A stretch of DNA of 64,000 nucleotides from Mobilicoccus caccae (lineage in GTDB: Bacteria > Actinomycetota > Actinomycetes > Actinomycetales > Dermatophilaceae): assembly GCF_030161635.1 (NCBI RefSeq), contig NZ_BSUO01000001.1:434001-498000 (forward strand), in the 5' to 3' direction. The notes under the pieces were generated by a model that saw nothing but the letters and a program-made list of their open reading frames with translations, did no database searches and was not told the DNA's origin. Each line of letters opens with the position of its first letter. Position 1 is the stretch's first letter. The position numbers and the translations under genes are program-made. Below, piece by piece: positions 9,071 through 16,975 of this stretch.

Positions 9071-9871
9071 ATGAGTGGTCGCGCGGGTCCCGAGGTGACG
9101 CTGTCGACCTCGTCGGTGTATCCGTTGGGTCCGGCGGCGGCCTTCGAGATCGGCGCGCGGCTCGGGTACGACGGGATCGAGGTGATGGTCCTGTCCGACC
9201 CCACCACCCAGGATGCGGAGGGTCTGCGCCGCCTCGTCGACGAGCACGGAATGCCGGTCCGCTCGATCCACGCACCGACGCTGCTCGTCACCCAGCGCGT
9301 GTACGGCTCCTCGCCGTGGGACAAGATCGACCGCTCCATCGAGCTCGCGCACGAGCTGGACGCCGACGTCGTCGTGCTGCACCCGCCGTTCCGGTGGCAG
9401 AAGGAGTACGCGACCGGGTTCGTCGAGGGCGTCGTGCAACGCGAGGCCGACAGCGGCCTGCGCCTGGCCGTGGAGAACATGTTCCCCTGGCGCGCCGGCA
9501 AGGAGCTGCAGGTGTACCTGCCCGCGTGGGACCCCGTGCCGATGTCCTACGACAGCGTGACCCTCGACCTGTCGCACTCGGCGACCTCACGCAGCGACGT
9601 CCTGGCGATGCAGGCAGAGCTCGGCTCGCGCCTGGCGCACGTGCACCTGGCGGACGGGTCGGGCTCCCTCAAGGACGAGCACCTCGTCCCCGGTCGCGGC
9701 ACCCAACCGTGCGACGAGTTCCTGCGCCGGCTGGGCGGTTCGGGGTTCGAGGGCGTGGTGGCCGTCGAGGTCGGAACGCGGCGCCTGACCCCGGAGGGAC
9801 GCGACGCCGACCTGCGTGAGTCCCTGGAGTTCGCCCGCACGCACCTGGCGGACGGCGGCGAGTTCACCTGA
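9071..9871 (+). CDS. Sugar phosphate isomerase/epimerase (xylose isomerase-like TIM barrel)
   Basis: A 266-residue AP-endonuclease-2/xylose-isomerase-like barrel. Conserved acids and histidines occur as in the family: YDGIEVMV, SIHAPT, VVLHPPF, AVENMFPW, HVHLADGSG and VAVEVG. The family isomerises or epimerises sugars or inositols; no substrate can be assigned. The frame is open upstream to 8978, but ATG 9071 is chosen because of the TANNNT box and agreement with homologue starts. It sits between ppx and proC as in M. tuberculosis. Confidence 0.88.
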   Translation: MSGRAGPEVTLSTSSVYPLGPAAAFEIGARLGYDGIEVMVLSDPTTQDAEGLRRLVDEHGMPVRSIHAPTLLVTQRVYGSSPWDKIDRSIELAHELDADVVVLHPPFRWQKEYATGFVEGVVQREADSGLRLAVENMFPWRAGKELQVYLPAWDPVPMSYDSVTLDLSHSATSRSDVLAMQAELGSRLAHVHLADGSGSLKDEHLVPGRGTQPCDEFLRRLGGSGFEGVVAVEVGTRRLTPEGRDADLRESLEFARTHLADGGEFT

Positions 9872-9925
9872 TGCCGCCTGCTCCGGTCGCGCGGCCTGTC
9901 GGTGGGACCGACTAGCCTGGCCGTG

Positions 9926-9994
9926 GTGAGGATCGAGATGCCCCCGGTGAGGGGCCGAACTCGGAAGGGGACGGCGTGGAGGCCGCTCGTCTGA
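9926..9994 (+). other. Possible leaderless upstream ORF overlapping the proline dehydrogenase start
   Basis: TAGCCT at 9913-9918 ends 7 nt before a GTG at 9926, which opens a 22-codon frame (VRIEMPPVRGRT...) that stops at 9992-9994, inside the next gene. If transcription starts at 9926, this leader peptide would be made from the 5' end and would overlap the GTG start at 9976. Speculative; seen only as sequence. Confidence 0.25.
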
Positions 9995-10920
9995 CCGTGC
10001 AGGACGCGCTGATCCGGGTGGCGACCGACGCCCGTCTGCGTCGCGCCGCAGAGAACCGCACGATGAGTCACGAGATCGTGCGCCGCTACATCGCGGGGGA
10101 GTCGATCTCCTCGGCGATGGACGTCGCCTCCTGGCTCGCCGCCCGCGGCCGGTGCGTCAGCCTGACCCACCTCGTCAGCGAGCCGCAGGATCTCGCGCGC
10201 ACCGTCAAGCGCGCCAAGCGCATCCGCAAACTCATCCGCCGCCTGTCCGACGCCGGGCTCACCGACGACGGGTTCGCCGACGTGAGCATCAGGCTCTCGG
10301 CGCTCGGTGCGGGCCTGGGCAACCCCGGACGCAACGCCGCCCGCGACCACCTGCGTGAGCTGGCGGAGGCCGGCGCCGAGCACGGCGTCACCCTCACCCT
10401 CGAGGTCGAGCCCGCGATCCCCGCCGACCTCACCATCGAGGCGTTCCACCACATCCGCGTCGACCACCCCGAGACGGCGATCAGCCTCCAGGCGTGTCAA
10501 CGGCGCACCGAGAGCGACTGCCGCTCGCTGGCGCGCGCCGGCGCCCGTGTCCGCCTCACCAAGGGGGCACCCGGTCCCGATCCCGAGGCCTTCGGCCGCC
10601 AGCACGACGTCGACCTCGCCTACGTCCGGGCCGTCCAACCGCTGCTCGAAGGGGCGAGCAAGGTCGCCGTCGCCACCCACGACGAACGACTGATCCACCT
10701 CTCGGAGACGCTGTGCCGACGGTTGGGGCGCGACCCCTCCACCCTCGAGTACCAGTTGCGCTACGGGGTGCGCCCGGACAAGCAGGCCGAGATCGCCGAC
10801 CGGGGCGACCGCATGCGGGTCTACGTCCCGTTCGGCGAGGACTGGTACCCCTACCTCGCCAGGCGCGTGGCCGACAGCCCCCGCGAGATCCTCGCCCTGG
10901 TCAGGGCCACAGCCCGCTGA
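9976..10920 (+). CDS. Proline dehydrogenase
   Basis: Flavoenzyme oxidising proline to pyrroline-5-carboxylate. The 314-residue monofunctional barrel shows the family motifs RLSALG, RLTKGAP, VATHDERLI, EYQLRYGVR and the C-terminal MRVYVPFGEDWYPYLARR that contacts substrate and FAD. The GTG start has GGAAGGGG upstream. proC follows 83 nt later, so the enzyme making P5C from proline sits next to the one reducing P5C to proline. No P5C dehydrogenase gene is in the window. Confidence 0.9.
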   Translation: MEAARLTVQDALIRVATDARLRRAAENRTMSHEIVRRYIAGESISSAMDVASWLAARGRCVSLTHLVSEPQDLARTVKRAKRIRKLIRRLSDAGLTDDGFADVSIRLSALGAGLGNPGRNAARDHLRELAEAGAEHGVTLTLEVEPAIPADLTIEAFHHIRVDHPETAISLQACQRRTESDCRSLARAGARVRLTKGAPGPDPEAFGRQHDVDLAYVRAVQPLLEGASKVAVATHDERLIHLSETLCRRLGRDPSTLEYQLRYGVRPDKQAEIADRGDRMRVYVPFGEDWYPYLARRVADSPREILALVRATAR

Positions 10921-11003
10921 CGACCTCGACGCAGCCCGTTCCACCGACCACGACGACCCGACCAGCCGTCGACGCGCATCATCGACCAGCCAGGAGACGA
11001 GCA

Positions 11004-11834
11004 ATGACGAGCGACACCCCCGACCTGTCGACCTTCGAGGCTCGGATCGCCGTGCTCGGCGCGGGGATGATGGGAGGCGCGGTGCTCTCGGGCCTGCTGG
11101 CGGCCGATCTGTCGGCCGAGTCGGTGATCGTCACCAACATCGACGAGGACGCACTGCGGCCGTGGGCCGAGCGGGGCGTCCAGACCTCCGACGACAACGT
11201 CGCGGCCACGCGGGATGCCGACATCGTCTTTCTCGCCGTCAAACCCCACGTGGCGGCCGACCTGCTGGACGAGATCGCCGCCGAGCTGTCGGAGGACACG
11301 CTGGTGGTGTCGCTGGCCGCGGGCGTGACGCTCTCGACCCTCGAAGGGCACGCCGGCGCGGGCGTCCCGGTCGTGCGCGTGATGCCGAACACCCCGGCGC
11401 TCGTGGGGGAGGGCATGTTCGTCCTCACCCCCGGCGAGCACTGCGGCAAGGATCGCCTCGAGGCCGTCGAGCAACTGCTCAACGCCTGCGGACGTACCGA
11501 GGTCGTGCCCGAGCGGTTGCAGGACGCCGCCACCGGACTGTCGGGATCCGGGCCTGCCTACCTCTTCTACGTCGCCGACGCCCTCATCGAGGGCGGCGTG
11601 CTGGAGGGGTTGCCCCGCCCGATGGCCACGCGGCTGGTGGCGCAGACCCTCTTCGGTTCGGCGGCCATGGTCCGCCAGGGCGACGAACCGCCCGCGACGC
11701 TGCGTGAACAGGTGACGAGCCCCGGTGGCTCCACCGCCGCGGCCCTGCGGGTCCTCGACGCGGGCGCGGTGCGTCACCACCTCGGGGCAGCCGTGAGCGC
11801 GTCGACGAAACGGTCCGCCGAACTGGGCGCCTGA
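11004..11834 (+). CDS. proC: Pyrroline-5-carboxylate reductase
   Basis: Last step of proline synthesis, NAD(P)H-dependent. The N-terminal Rossmann motif is AVLGAGMMGGAVLSGLL; the C-terminal dimer domain has the P5CR signature around DAATGLSGSGPAYLFYVADAL, then VTSPGGSTAAAL. Length 276 residues, typical. ATG 11004 has CAGGAGACGAG just upstream. Downstream of proline dehydrogenase on the same strand. Confidence 0.95.
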   Translation: MTSDTPDLSTFEARIAVLGAGMMGGAVLSGLLAADLSAESVIVTNIDEDALRPWAERGVQTSDDNVAATRDADIVFLAVKPHVAADLLDEIAAELSEDTLVVSLAAGVTLSTLEGHAGAGVPVVRVMPNTPALVGEGMFVLTPGEHCGKDRLEAVEQLLNACGRTEVVPERLQDAATGLSGSGPAYLFYVADALIEGGVLEGLPRPMATRLVAQTLFGSAAMVRQGDEPPATLREQVTSPGGSTAAALRVLDAGAVRHHLGAAVSASTKRSAELGA

Positions 11835-11964
11835 CCCCTGGAGGGCCGCGGAACGGCGTACACTTCACGCTCCGGCAGTGGTCGACAGAGGGTCGATCGG
11901 CGCTGTTACTGTGGTGATGGCCGCTGTGGCGGGGGCCCAGCCTGGTTGCGAGGAAAGGAACCTC

Positions 11965-12474
11965 ATGTCGGAGTTCTCCGTTCGTGTGCTGTCCGAGGCG
12001 GAGTGGGAGCTGTACCGCGAGATGCGGTTGCGGGCGCTGCGCGAGTCTCCCGAGGCGTTCGTCGCCGACATCGCGACCGAAGAGGACTACGACGAGCAGC
12101 TGTGGCGCGACCGCATGAACCGCTCCGACCGCATGATCTGCTACTCCGGGGACGACCCCGTCGGCATCGCCTCCGTGCGCATGAACGAGGCCCTGTTCGA
12201 GAACGCCGCCGAGCTCTTCAGCCTGTGGATCTCACCGTCCCTACGCGGTGAGGGTCTGGCCGCCAAGTTGGTCGTCGCGGCCAGCGAACTCGCCGAGAAG
12301 AAGGGCGCTTCCCAGCTCGTCTACTGGGTGGGTACCGACAACGCGCGCGCCGTCGCGTTCGCCAGCAGCTACGGGTTCCGTCCGACCGAGCACCGCCGCG
12401 AGCCCCGCACCGAGTCCGCGCGCTCGGAGGGGATCGAGGAAGAGCTCGCGATGGTCCTGGCGCTGCGGCGCTGA
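11965..12474 (+). CDS. GNAT-family N-acetyltransferase
   Basis: A 169-residue acetyl-CoA-dependent transferase. Motif A is WISPSLRGEGLAAKLVVAA with the pyrophosphate-binding RGEGLA; the C-terminal VGTDNARAVAFASSYGFRP is motif B. The frame is open to 11878, but ATG 11965 has a good AGGAAAGG 6-13 nt upstream. TACTGT at 11907-11912 could be its -10, giving a leader of about 45 nt. Acceptor unknown. Confidence 0.85.
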   Translation: MSEFSVRVLSEAEWELYREMRLRALRESPEAFVADIATEEDYDEQLWRDRMNRSDRMICYSGDDPVGIASVRMNEALFENAAELFSLWISPSLRGEGLAAKLVVAASELAEKKGASQLVYWVGTDNARAVAFASSYGFRPTEHRREPRTESARSEGIEEELAMVLALRR

Positions 12475-12528
12475 CCTCCCTGCGCAACTCCGTCGGCGCG
12501 AACGCGCCGCCTCGGCCTGCCTGACGGA

Positions 12529-12534
12529 TAGCGT
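12529..12534 (+). promoter_or_regulatory. -10 box for leaderless acuC
   Basis: TAGCGT (TANNNT) ends 6 nt before the ATG at 12541; the gap lacks a Shine-Dalgarno. Confidence 0.5.
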
Positions 12535-12540
12535 TCGACC

Positions 12541-13737
12541 ATGGCGACACAGGCCCGCATCGTCTGGGACGACTCCTTCACCGCGTACGACTTCGGTGAG
12601 GGACATCCGATGAACCCGATCCGGTTGGATCTCACCGCCCGGTTGTGCCGTGCCCTCGGTCTGTTCGACGAGGGTGAGGTCGAGCTGGTGGTGCCCGACA
12701 CCCCCGACGACGACCTCCTCGCGCGGGTGCACTCGGCCGAGTACATCGAGGCCGTGCGTCGCGCCTCGGCGGATCCGTCGTCGGCCGACCCGCGCTTCGG
12801 GCTCGGCACGGAGGACGACCCGGCCTTCCTCGGCATCCACGACGTGAGTGCCCGCATCGCCGAGGGGACGCGCGCCGTCGCCGAGGGTGTCTGGCGCGGT
12901 GAGGTCCCGCACGGGGTCAACTTCGCGGGCGGGTTGCATCACGCCATGCCGAACACCGCTGCCGGATTCTGCATCTACAACGACGCCGGCGTGGCCATCG
13001 ACTGGCTGCTGGACAACGGTGTCGAGCGGATCGCCTACGTCGACATCGACGCCCATCACGGCGACGGCGTCGAGCGCATGTTCTACAAGGACCCTCGCGT
13101 CCTGACGATGTCGATGCACGAGACCGGCACGGTGCTCTTTCCGGGCACGGGCTTTCCCGGCGACCTCGGCGGTCCCGACGCGCTGGGCTCCTCGGTCAAC
13201 ATCGCCCTCCCGCCCGGCGTGGGCGACGTCGGGTGGTTGCGGGCCTTCCACGCCGTCGTGCCCCCGATCCTGCGGGCCTTCCGACCCCAGATCCTCATCA
13301 CCCAGCACGGCGCGGACTCCCACTACAGCGACCCCCTGGCGCACCTGTCGGTCTCGGTCGACGCCCAGCGGATCGCCGCGGACACCCTGCACGACCTCTC
13401 CCACGAGCTGTGCGGCGGCAAGTGGGTCGCGCTCGGCGGTGGGGGATACGAGATCGTGCAGGTCGTGCCGCGGGCGTGGACCCACGTCGTCGGCCTCGCG
13501 CTGCACCGGCCGATCTCGGTGGACACCGAGGTGCCCGCCTCCTGGCGCGACGATGTGCTCACACGTATGGGTGAGGAGGCGCCGCCGACCATGGGCGACG
13601 GCACGTCGGAGAAGGGGCGCATCTGGTGGCGGTCGTGGGATGCCGGGTTCGACCCCGAGGACGCCGTCGACCGAGCGGTGATGAAGACGCGGGAGGCCGC
13701 CTTCCCCCATCACGGACTGGACCTCTGGTTCGACTGA
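12541..13737 (+). CDS. acuC: AcuC-type deacetylase (histone deacetylase superfamily)
   Basis: Zinc-dependent lysine deacetylase; in other bacteria AcuC controls acetyl-CoA synthetase by deacetylation. The 398-residue protein has the HDAC features: GGLHHAMPNTAAGFC with the His pair, DIDAHHGDGVE with the metal-binding Asp and His, QHGADSH, and a late GGGGYE loop. The adjacent GNAT gene is a possible, unproven partner on the acetylation side. Confidence 0.9.
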   Translation: MATQARIVWDDSFTAYDFGEGHPMNPIRLDLTARLCRALGLFDEGEVELVVPDTPDDDLLARVHSAEYIEAVRRASADPSSADPRFGLGTEDDPAFLGIHDVSARIAEGTRAVAEGVWRGEVPHGVNFAGGLHHAMPNTAAGFCIYNDAGVAIDWLLDNGVERIAYVDIDAHHGDGVERMFYKDPRVLTMSMHETGTVLFPGTGFPGDLGGPDALGSSVNIALPPGVGDVGWLRAFHAVVPPILRAFRPQILITQHGADSHYSDPLAHLSVSVDAQRIAADTLHDLSHELCGGKWVALGGGGYEIVQVVPRAWTHVVGLALHRPISVDTEVPASWRDDVLTRMGEEAPPTMGDGTSEKGRIWWRSWDAGFDPEDAVDRAVMKTREAAFPHHGLDLWFD

Positions 13738-13776
13738 TCGGGCACCGCCGCGTTTTCCCCCGGCGCCCGTGCACGC

Positions 13777-13962
13777 TAAGCTCGGGGAGATCGTCTGTCG
13801 CATCGGCCTGCGCCGACGCGGTGGGCACGAAGCGCGCTGAGCATGACTGCCGGGACAACGGCCGACCATGACTGCCGTTTCTCATCCGGGCCGGTCGACT
13901 CGCGCCGATCAGCCGAACCACCCCAATCACCGGGTTCTCCGGTGTGATCGATGAGGTTTTCT
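13777..13962 (+). promoter_or_regulatory. Promoter and structured leader of the bS22 gene
   Basis: Contains a possible -10 (TAAGCT near 13777), two direct copies of CATGACTGCCG (13842-13852 and 13867-13877), and a perfect hairpin CACCGG-GTTCT-CCGGTG (13928-13944) that ends 18 nt before the start codon, beside the GATGAGG ribosome-binding site. A ~180-nt leader is long for a 99-nt gene and could hold feedback control. No other gene is seen between acuC and bS22. Confidence 0.4.
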
Positions 13963-14061
13963 ATGGGCTCTGTCATCAAGAAGCGCCGCAAGCGTATGGC
14001 GAAGAAGAAGCACCGCAAGCTGCTTCGCAAGACGCGCCACCAGCGTCGTAACAAGAAGTAG
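13963..14061 (+). CDS. Small ribosomal subunit protein bS22 (AURKAIP1/COX24 domain)
   Basis: A 32-residue, very basic protein starting [17 protein letters not shown] and ending RRNKK. It is near-identical in pattern to the actinobacterial 30S protein bS22 found in mycobacterial ribosome structures, where it sits in the decoding region. Too short for most gene finders. It lies between acuC and the SDR gene; in M. tuberculosis the equivalent gene is Rv0500B, downstream of proC. Ribosome-binding site GATGAGG is 8 nt upstream. Confidence 0.92.
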   Translation: MGSVIKKRRKRMAKKKHRKLLRKTRHQRRNKK

Positions 14062-14273
14062 TCCGCAAGGCGGATCCAGGCGAGGAGCAGGTCTGCGTCA
14101 CGCAGGTCGGCTCCGGCCGATCGTGTCCGGGCCGTGGTCGTCGTCGGCGACCCCGGCCTGATGCGTGCCCGGCTCCGGCGTCGACGGCGGCCCTGGGCGA
14201 TCACGCGTCCGCGTAGCGGTTTCGCAGGCGGCGTGACTCGTTAGGATCCAGGCAGAACGACGAGGAGGGGCGG

Positions 14274-15332
14274 ATGTCGACGACGATCCTCGTCACCGGT
14301 GTGTCCTCCTACCTGGGCGCCGGCGTCGCGCGCCGGCTGGCCGGGAGTCCCGACGTCGACCGGGTCATCGGCGTCGACGTGCAGAGCCCGGCGTTCCCGC
14401 TCGGTGGCGCGGAGTTCCTGCGCACGGATGTCCGCAACCCGATCCTCGGGCGGGTCGTGCGTCAGGCGGAGATCGGGACCCTGGTGCACTTCGGCGCGGT
14501 GCCCACCACCGGGTCGCGCTCGGCGCGGACCTCCCAGCGTGAGGCCACGGTCATCGGCACCATGCAGCTCCTCGGGCTCTGCCAGGCCGTCCCCGCGCTG
14601 CGGCACGTGGTGCTCGCCTCGACCGGATCCGTGTACGGCGCCTCGGCCTCCTCGCCCGCGATCGTCACCGAGCAGAGCCCGGTCAACGTGCGGGCCCGCG
14701 CCGGTCACGTGCGCGATGCCATCGAGGTCGAGTCGTACGTGCGGGCACTGGCGCAGCGGCGCCCCGACGTCGGGGTGAGCGTGCTGCGCCTGACGCACGT
14801 GTTCGGCACCCACACCCGCAGCGCCATGAGCAACTACCTGCGCGCCCCCGTGGTGCCGGTGCCGTTCGGGTTCGACGCGCGCCTGCAGGCGCTGCACGAG
14901 GACGACGCCGTCGGAGCCCTGGTCACGGCCGCGGCCGGCGAGCCCGTCGGCACCGTCAACGTCGCGGGCGACGGCATCCTCACCCTGCGCCAGGCCCTGC
15001 GGATCGCCCGCCGCCCCTCGGTGCCGGTGCTCACCACGACCGGCCGCGCCCTCGGGGCGCTCACCCGTTGGGCGGGGGTCTCCGACGTCGACCCCGATCA
15101 CATCGACTACGTGATGTACGGCCGCTGCCTCGACGTGCGGCGGATGCGCGAGGTCCTCGGATTCACGCCGCGACTGACCACCCGCGAGACCTTCGAGTGG
15201 TTCGCGCAGGAGACCTGGGGTGTCGCGCCGTCGCACACGCACCTCACGCGTCCGGGGCCGGGCGCCGTCGCCGACCTCCCCGACGACGTCGATCCCGCCG
15301 ACGACGAGCTGCTCGTGGAGGAGGGCACGTGA
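14274..15332 (+). CDS. NAD-dependent epimerase/dehydratase (extended SDR)
   Basis: A 352-residue nucleotide-sugar-type SDR. The Rossmann motif is LVTGVSSYLGAGVARRL, with STGSVYG supplying the serine region. The usual active-site Tyr-x3-Lys is not obvious (RARAGHVRDAIEVESYVRAL), so the catalytic type is uncertain. It matches the position of Rv0501 (annotated galE2) beside the PlsC gene. Strong GAGGAGGGG upstream. Its stop overlaps the next start (GTGA), so the two are coupled. Confidence 0.85.
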   Translation: MSTTILVTGVSSYLGAGVARRLAGSPDVDRVIGVDVQSPAFPLGGAEFLRTDVRNPILGRVVRQAEIGTLVHFGAVPTTGSRSARTSQREATVIGTMQLLGLCQAVPALRHVVLASTGSVYGASASSPAIVTEQSPVNVRARAGHVRDAIEVESYVRALAQRRPDVGVSVLRLTHVFGTHTRSAMSNYLRAPVVPVPFGFDARLQALHEDDAVGALVTAAAGEPVGTVNVAGDGILTLRQALRIARRPSVPVLTTTGRALGALTRWAGVSDVDPDHIDYVMYGRCLDVRRMREVLGFTPRLTTRETFEWFAQETWGVAPSHTHLTRPGPGAVADLPDDVDPADDELLVEEGT

Positions 15333-16294
15333 CGGAGCTCCTGCGCCACCTGGTGTCGATGTTGCCGCCGGGCACCGACCCCGAGGAGGCCGTCCGGATC
15401 CTCACGCGGATGCTGCGGTGGGCGGCCGATCAGGCCGGTCTGGATGCGGAGGAGGCCGAGGAGGCCGTGGCCGCGACCCTGGCCTTCCTGCGCCGTCGGC
15501 TCGAGGGCGACTACGTCGTCGACGAGTTCGGGTTCGACGCCGAGTTCACCGAGTCGGTCTACATCCCGATCCTGCGGCCGCTCTACCACCGGTGGTTCCG
15601 CGTCGAGGTCCGCGGGATCGAGAACATCCCCTCCACCGGCGGCGCGCTCATCGTGTCGAACCACTCCGGCACGATCGCGATCGACACGATGATGACCACG
15701 GTGGCCGTCCACGACGCGCACCCGGCGCACCGCTTCCTGCGGCCGCTCGGGGCGGACCTGGTGTTCGCGGCGCCGCTGGTGGGCGACGTCGCGCGGCGCT
15801 CGGGATCGACCCTGGCCAGTCAGCTCGACGCGGCCAGGTTGCTCGAGGACGGCGAGGTGGTCGGGGTCTGGCCCGAGGGGTTCAAGGGCGTGGGTAAGCG
15901 GTTCGCCGACCGGTACAACCTCCAGCGCTTCGGCCGCGGCGGTTTCGTCGCGACGGCGCTGCGGGCGGGAGTGCCGATCATCCCGTGCTCGGTGGTCGGG
16001 GCCGAGGAGGCCTACCCGATGATCACCGACCTCGCGCCGCTGGCGAAGCTGCTCGGGCTGCCGTACTTCCCGCTCACGCCCACGTTCCCGCATCTGGGAC
16101 TGTTCGGGCTGGTGCCTCTGCCGACCAAGTGGATCATCGAGTTCGGGACGCCGATGGACACCGCCGGCCTGGGGGCGAAGGACGCCGACGACCCCCTCAC
16201 GGTGTTCGAGGTGACCGACCAGGTCCGCCAGACGATCCAACGCACCCTGCACGCCCTGTTGGCGCAGCGCGGTTCCCCGTTCACCGGCGGCTGA
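15329..16294 (+). CDS. PlsC-like lysophospholipid acyltransferase
   Basis: A 321-residue acyltransferase with an extra N-terminal helical region (about 90 residues). Motif I is NHSGTIAID (the NHx4-6D catalytic pair) and motif III is GVWPEGFKGVG in place of the usual FPEGTRS. It probably acylates a lysophospholipid or related lipid at the membrane. The GTG start overlaps the SDR stop. Corresponds in position to Rv0502. Confidence 0.88.
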   Translation: MTELLRHLVSMLPPGTDPEEAVRILTRMLRWAADQAGLDAEEAEEAVAATLAFLRRRLEGDYVVDEFGFDAEFTESVYIPILRPLYHRWFRVEVRGIENIPSTGGALIVSNHSGTIAIDTMMTTVAVHDAHPAHRFLRPLGADLVFAAPLVGDVARRSGSTLASQLDAARLLEDGEVVGVWPEGFKGVGKRFADRYNLQRFGRGGFVATALRAGVPIIPCSVVGAEEAYPMITDLAPLAKLLGLPYFPLTPTFPHLGLFGLVPLPTKWIIEFGTPMDTAGLGAKDADDPLTVFEVTDQVRQTIQRTLHALLAQRGSPFTGG

Positions 16295-16435
16295 CGACGG
16301 CCCTGCGAACGCGGCCCTCCGGGTGCATCCGTGCAGCTCGGAGCACGGATGGGCCCCAGGCGAACCCGGTCCGGGGTGGGGGATGGCCACCGTCGAATGT
16401 CGGAGAATCAGGACGATCGTCATACAGTGGTCCGC

Positions 16436-16711
16436 ATGGAGAGCACATGGGCACCCACCGTCACGCTCATCACGAAACCCGGCTGTCATCTGTGCACGCT
16501 GGCCCGTGATGTCGTCACCAGGGTCACCAGCGATCTCGGCGCCGGATTCGAGGAGTTGTCGCTGGCCGACATCCCCGATCCCGACCCGATGTGGTGGGAG
16601 CAGATCCCCGTCACGCTCATCGACGGTCAGGTCCACGACTACTGGCGCGTGAGCGAGCGACGACTGCGCAACGAACTCGCGGGACGGATCGGCGCGGCGC
16701 GCAGCGCGTGA
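16436..16711 (+). CDS. Glutaredoxin-family thiol protein
   Basis: A 91-residue thioredoxin-fold protein with a CHLC redox motif at about residue 17 and the cis-Pro segment IPVTLIDG, as in small glutaredoxin-like (DUF836) proteins. TACAGT at 16423-16428 ends 7 nt before the ATG, suggesting a leaderless transcript. In many actinobacteria this gene is followed by rex and then hemA; here rex is absent. Confidence 0.88.
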   Translation: MESTWAPTVTLITKPGCHLCTLARDVVTRVTSDLGAGFEELSLADIPDPDPMWWEQIPVTLIDGQVHDYWRVSERRLRNELAGRIGAARSA

Positions 16712-16796
16712 GCGGCGCAGTCCGGCGGCTCGGCTCGACCGGCGGAACGGTCGAGATCCCCCTGTCTCGCGAGGCGAGTCGACGCCGGTCGGCATT

Positions 16797-16971
16797 TGTC
16801 CCGGACGAGGGGTGGATCTAAGGTGAACGAAGACCTGACGGGGACGCCCACGTCATCCACGATCGATCAGGAGCCGGAGACACCGTTGACCGTTCATGCC
16901 GCATCGGCCACGGACGGGCGACGCCGCCATCGTAGTGCGCCCGTTCTCTGCACCGGGCGGGGGGTAGGTCG
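16797..16971 (+). promoter_or_regulatory. hemA promoter and leader
   Basis: TTGTCC (16796-16801) and TAAGGT (16819-16824) are spaced by 17 nt, a good housekeeping promoter. Transcription from about 16831 would give a ~140-nt leader before hemA, whose ribosome-binding site is GGGGGTAGG. The leader length suggests regulation of the first heme gene, but no known riboswitch is recognised. Confidence 0.45.
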
Positions 16972-16975
16972 ATGA
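16823..16975 (+). other. Small ORF whose stop overlaps the hemA start (ATGA)
   Basis: A 50-codon frame from GTG 16823, or 29 codons from TTG 16886 which has CCGGAG upstream, ends in TGA at 16973-16975, overlapping the hemA ATG at 16972. The peptide end is rich in Arg/His (GRRRHRSAPVLCTGRG). If the TAAGGT promoter is correct, only the shorter TTG form would be translated. Could be a coupling leader peptide or chance. Confidence 0.3.

Noticed and set aside
7695-9275. A 526-codon minus-strand frame across ppx
   Set aside because: Antisense to two well-supported genes, with no recognisable domain.
14062-14273. A tRNA or small gene after bS22
   Set aside because: Only short palindromes such as CTGCGT-C-ACGCAG are present; no cloverleaf and no ORF with a ribosome-binding site.
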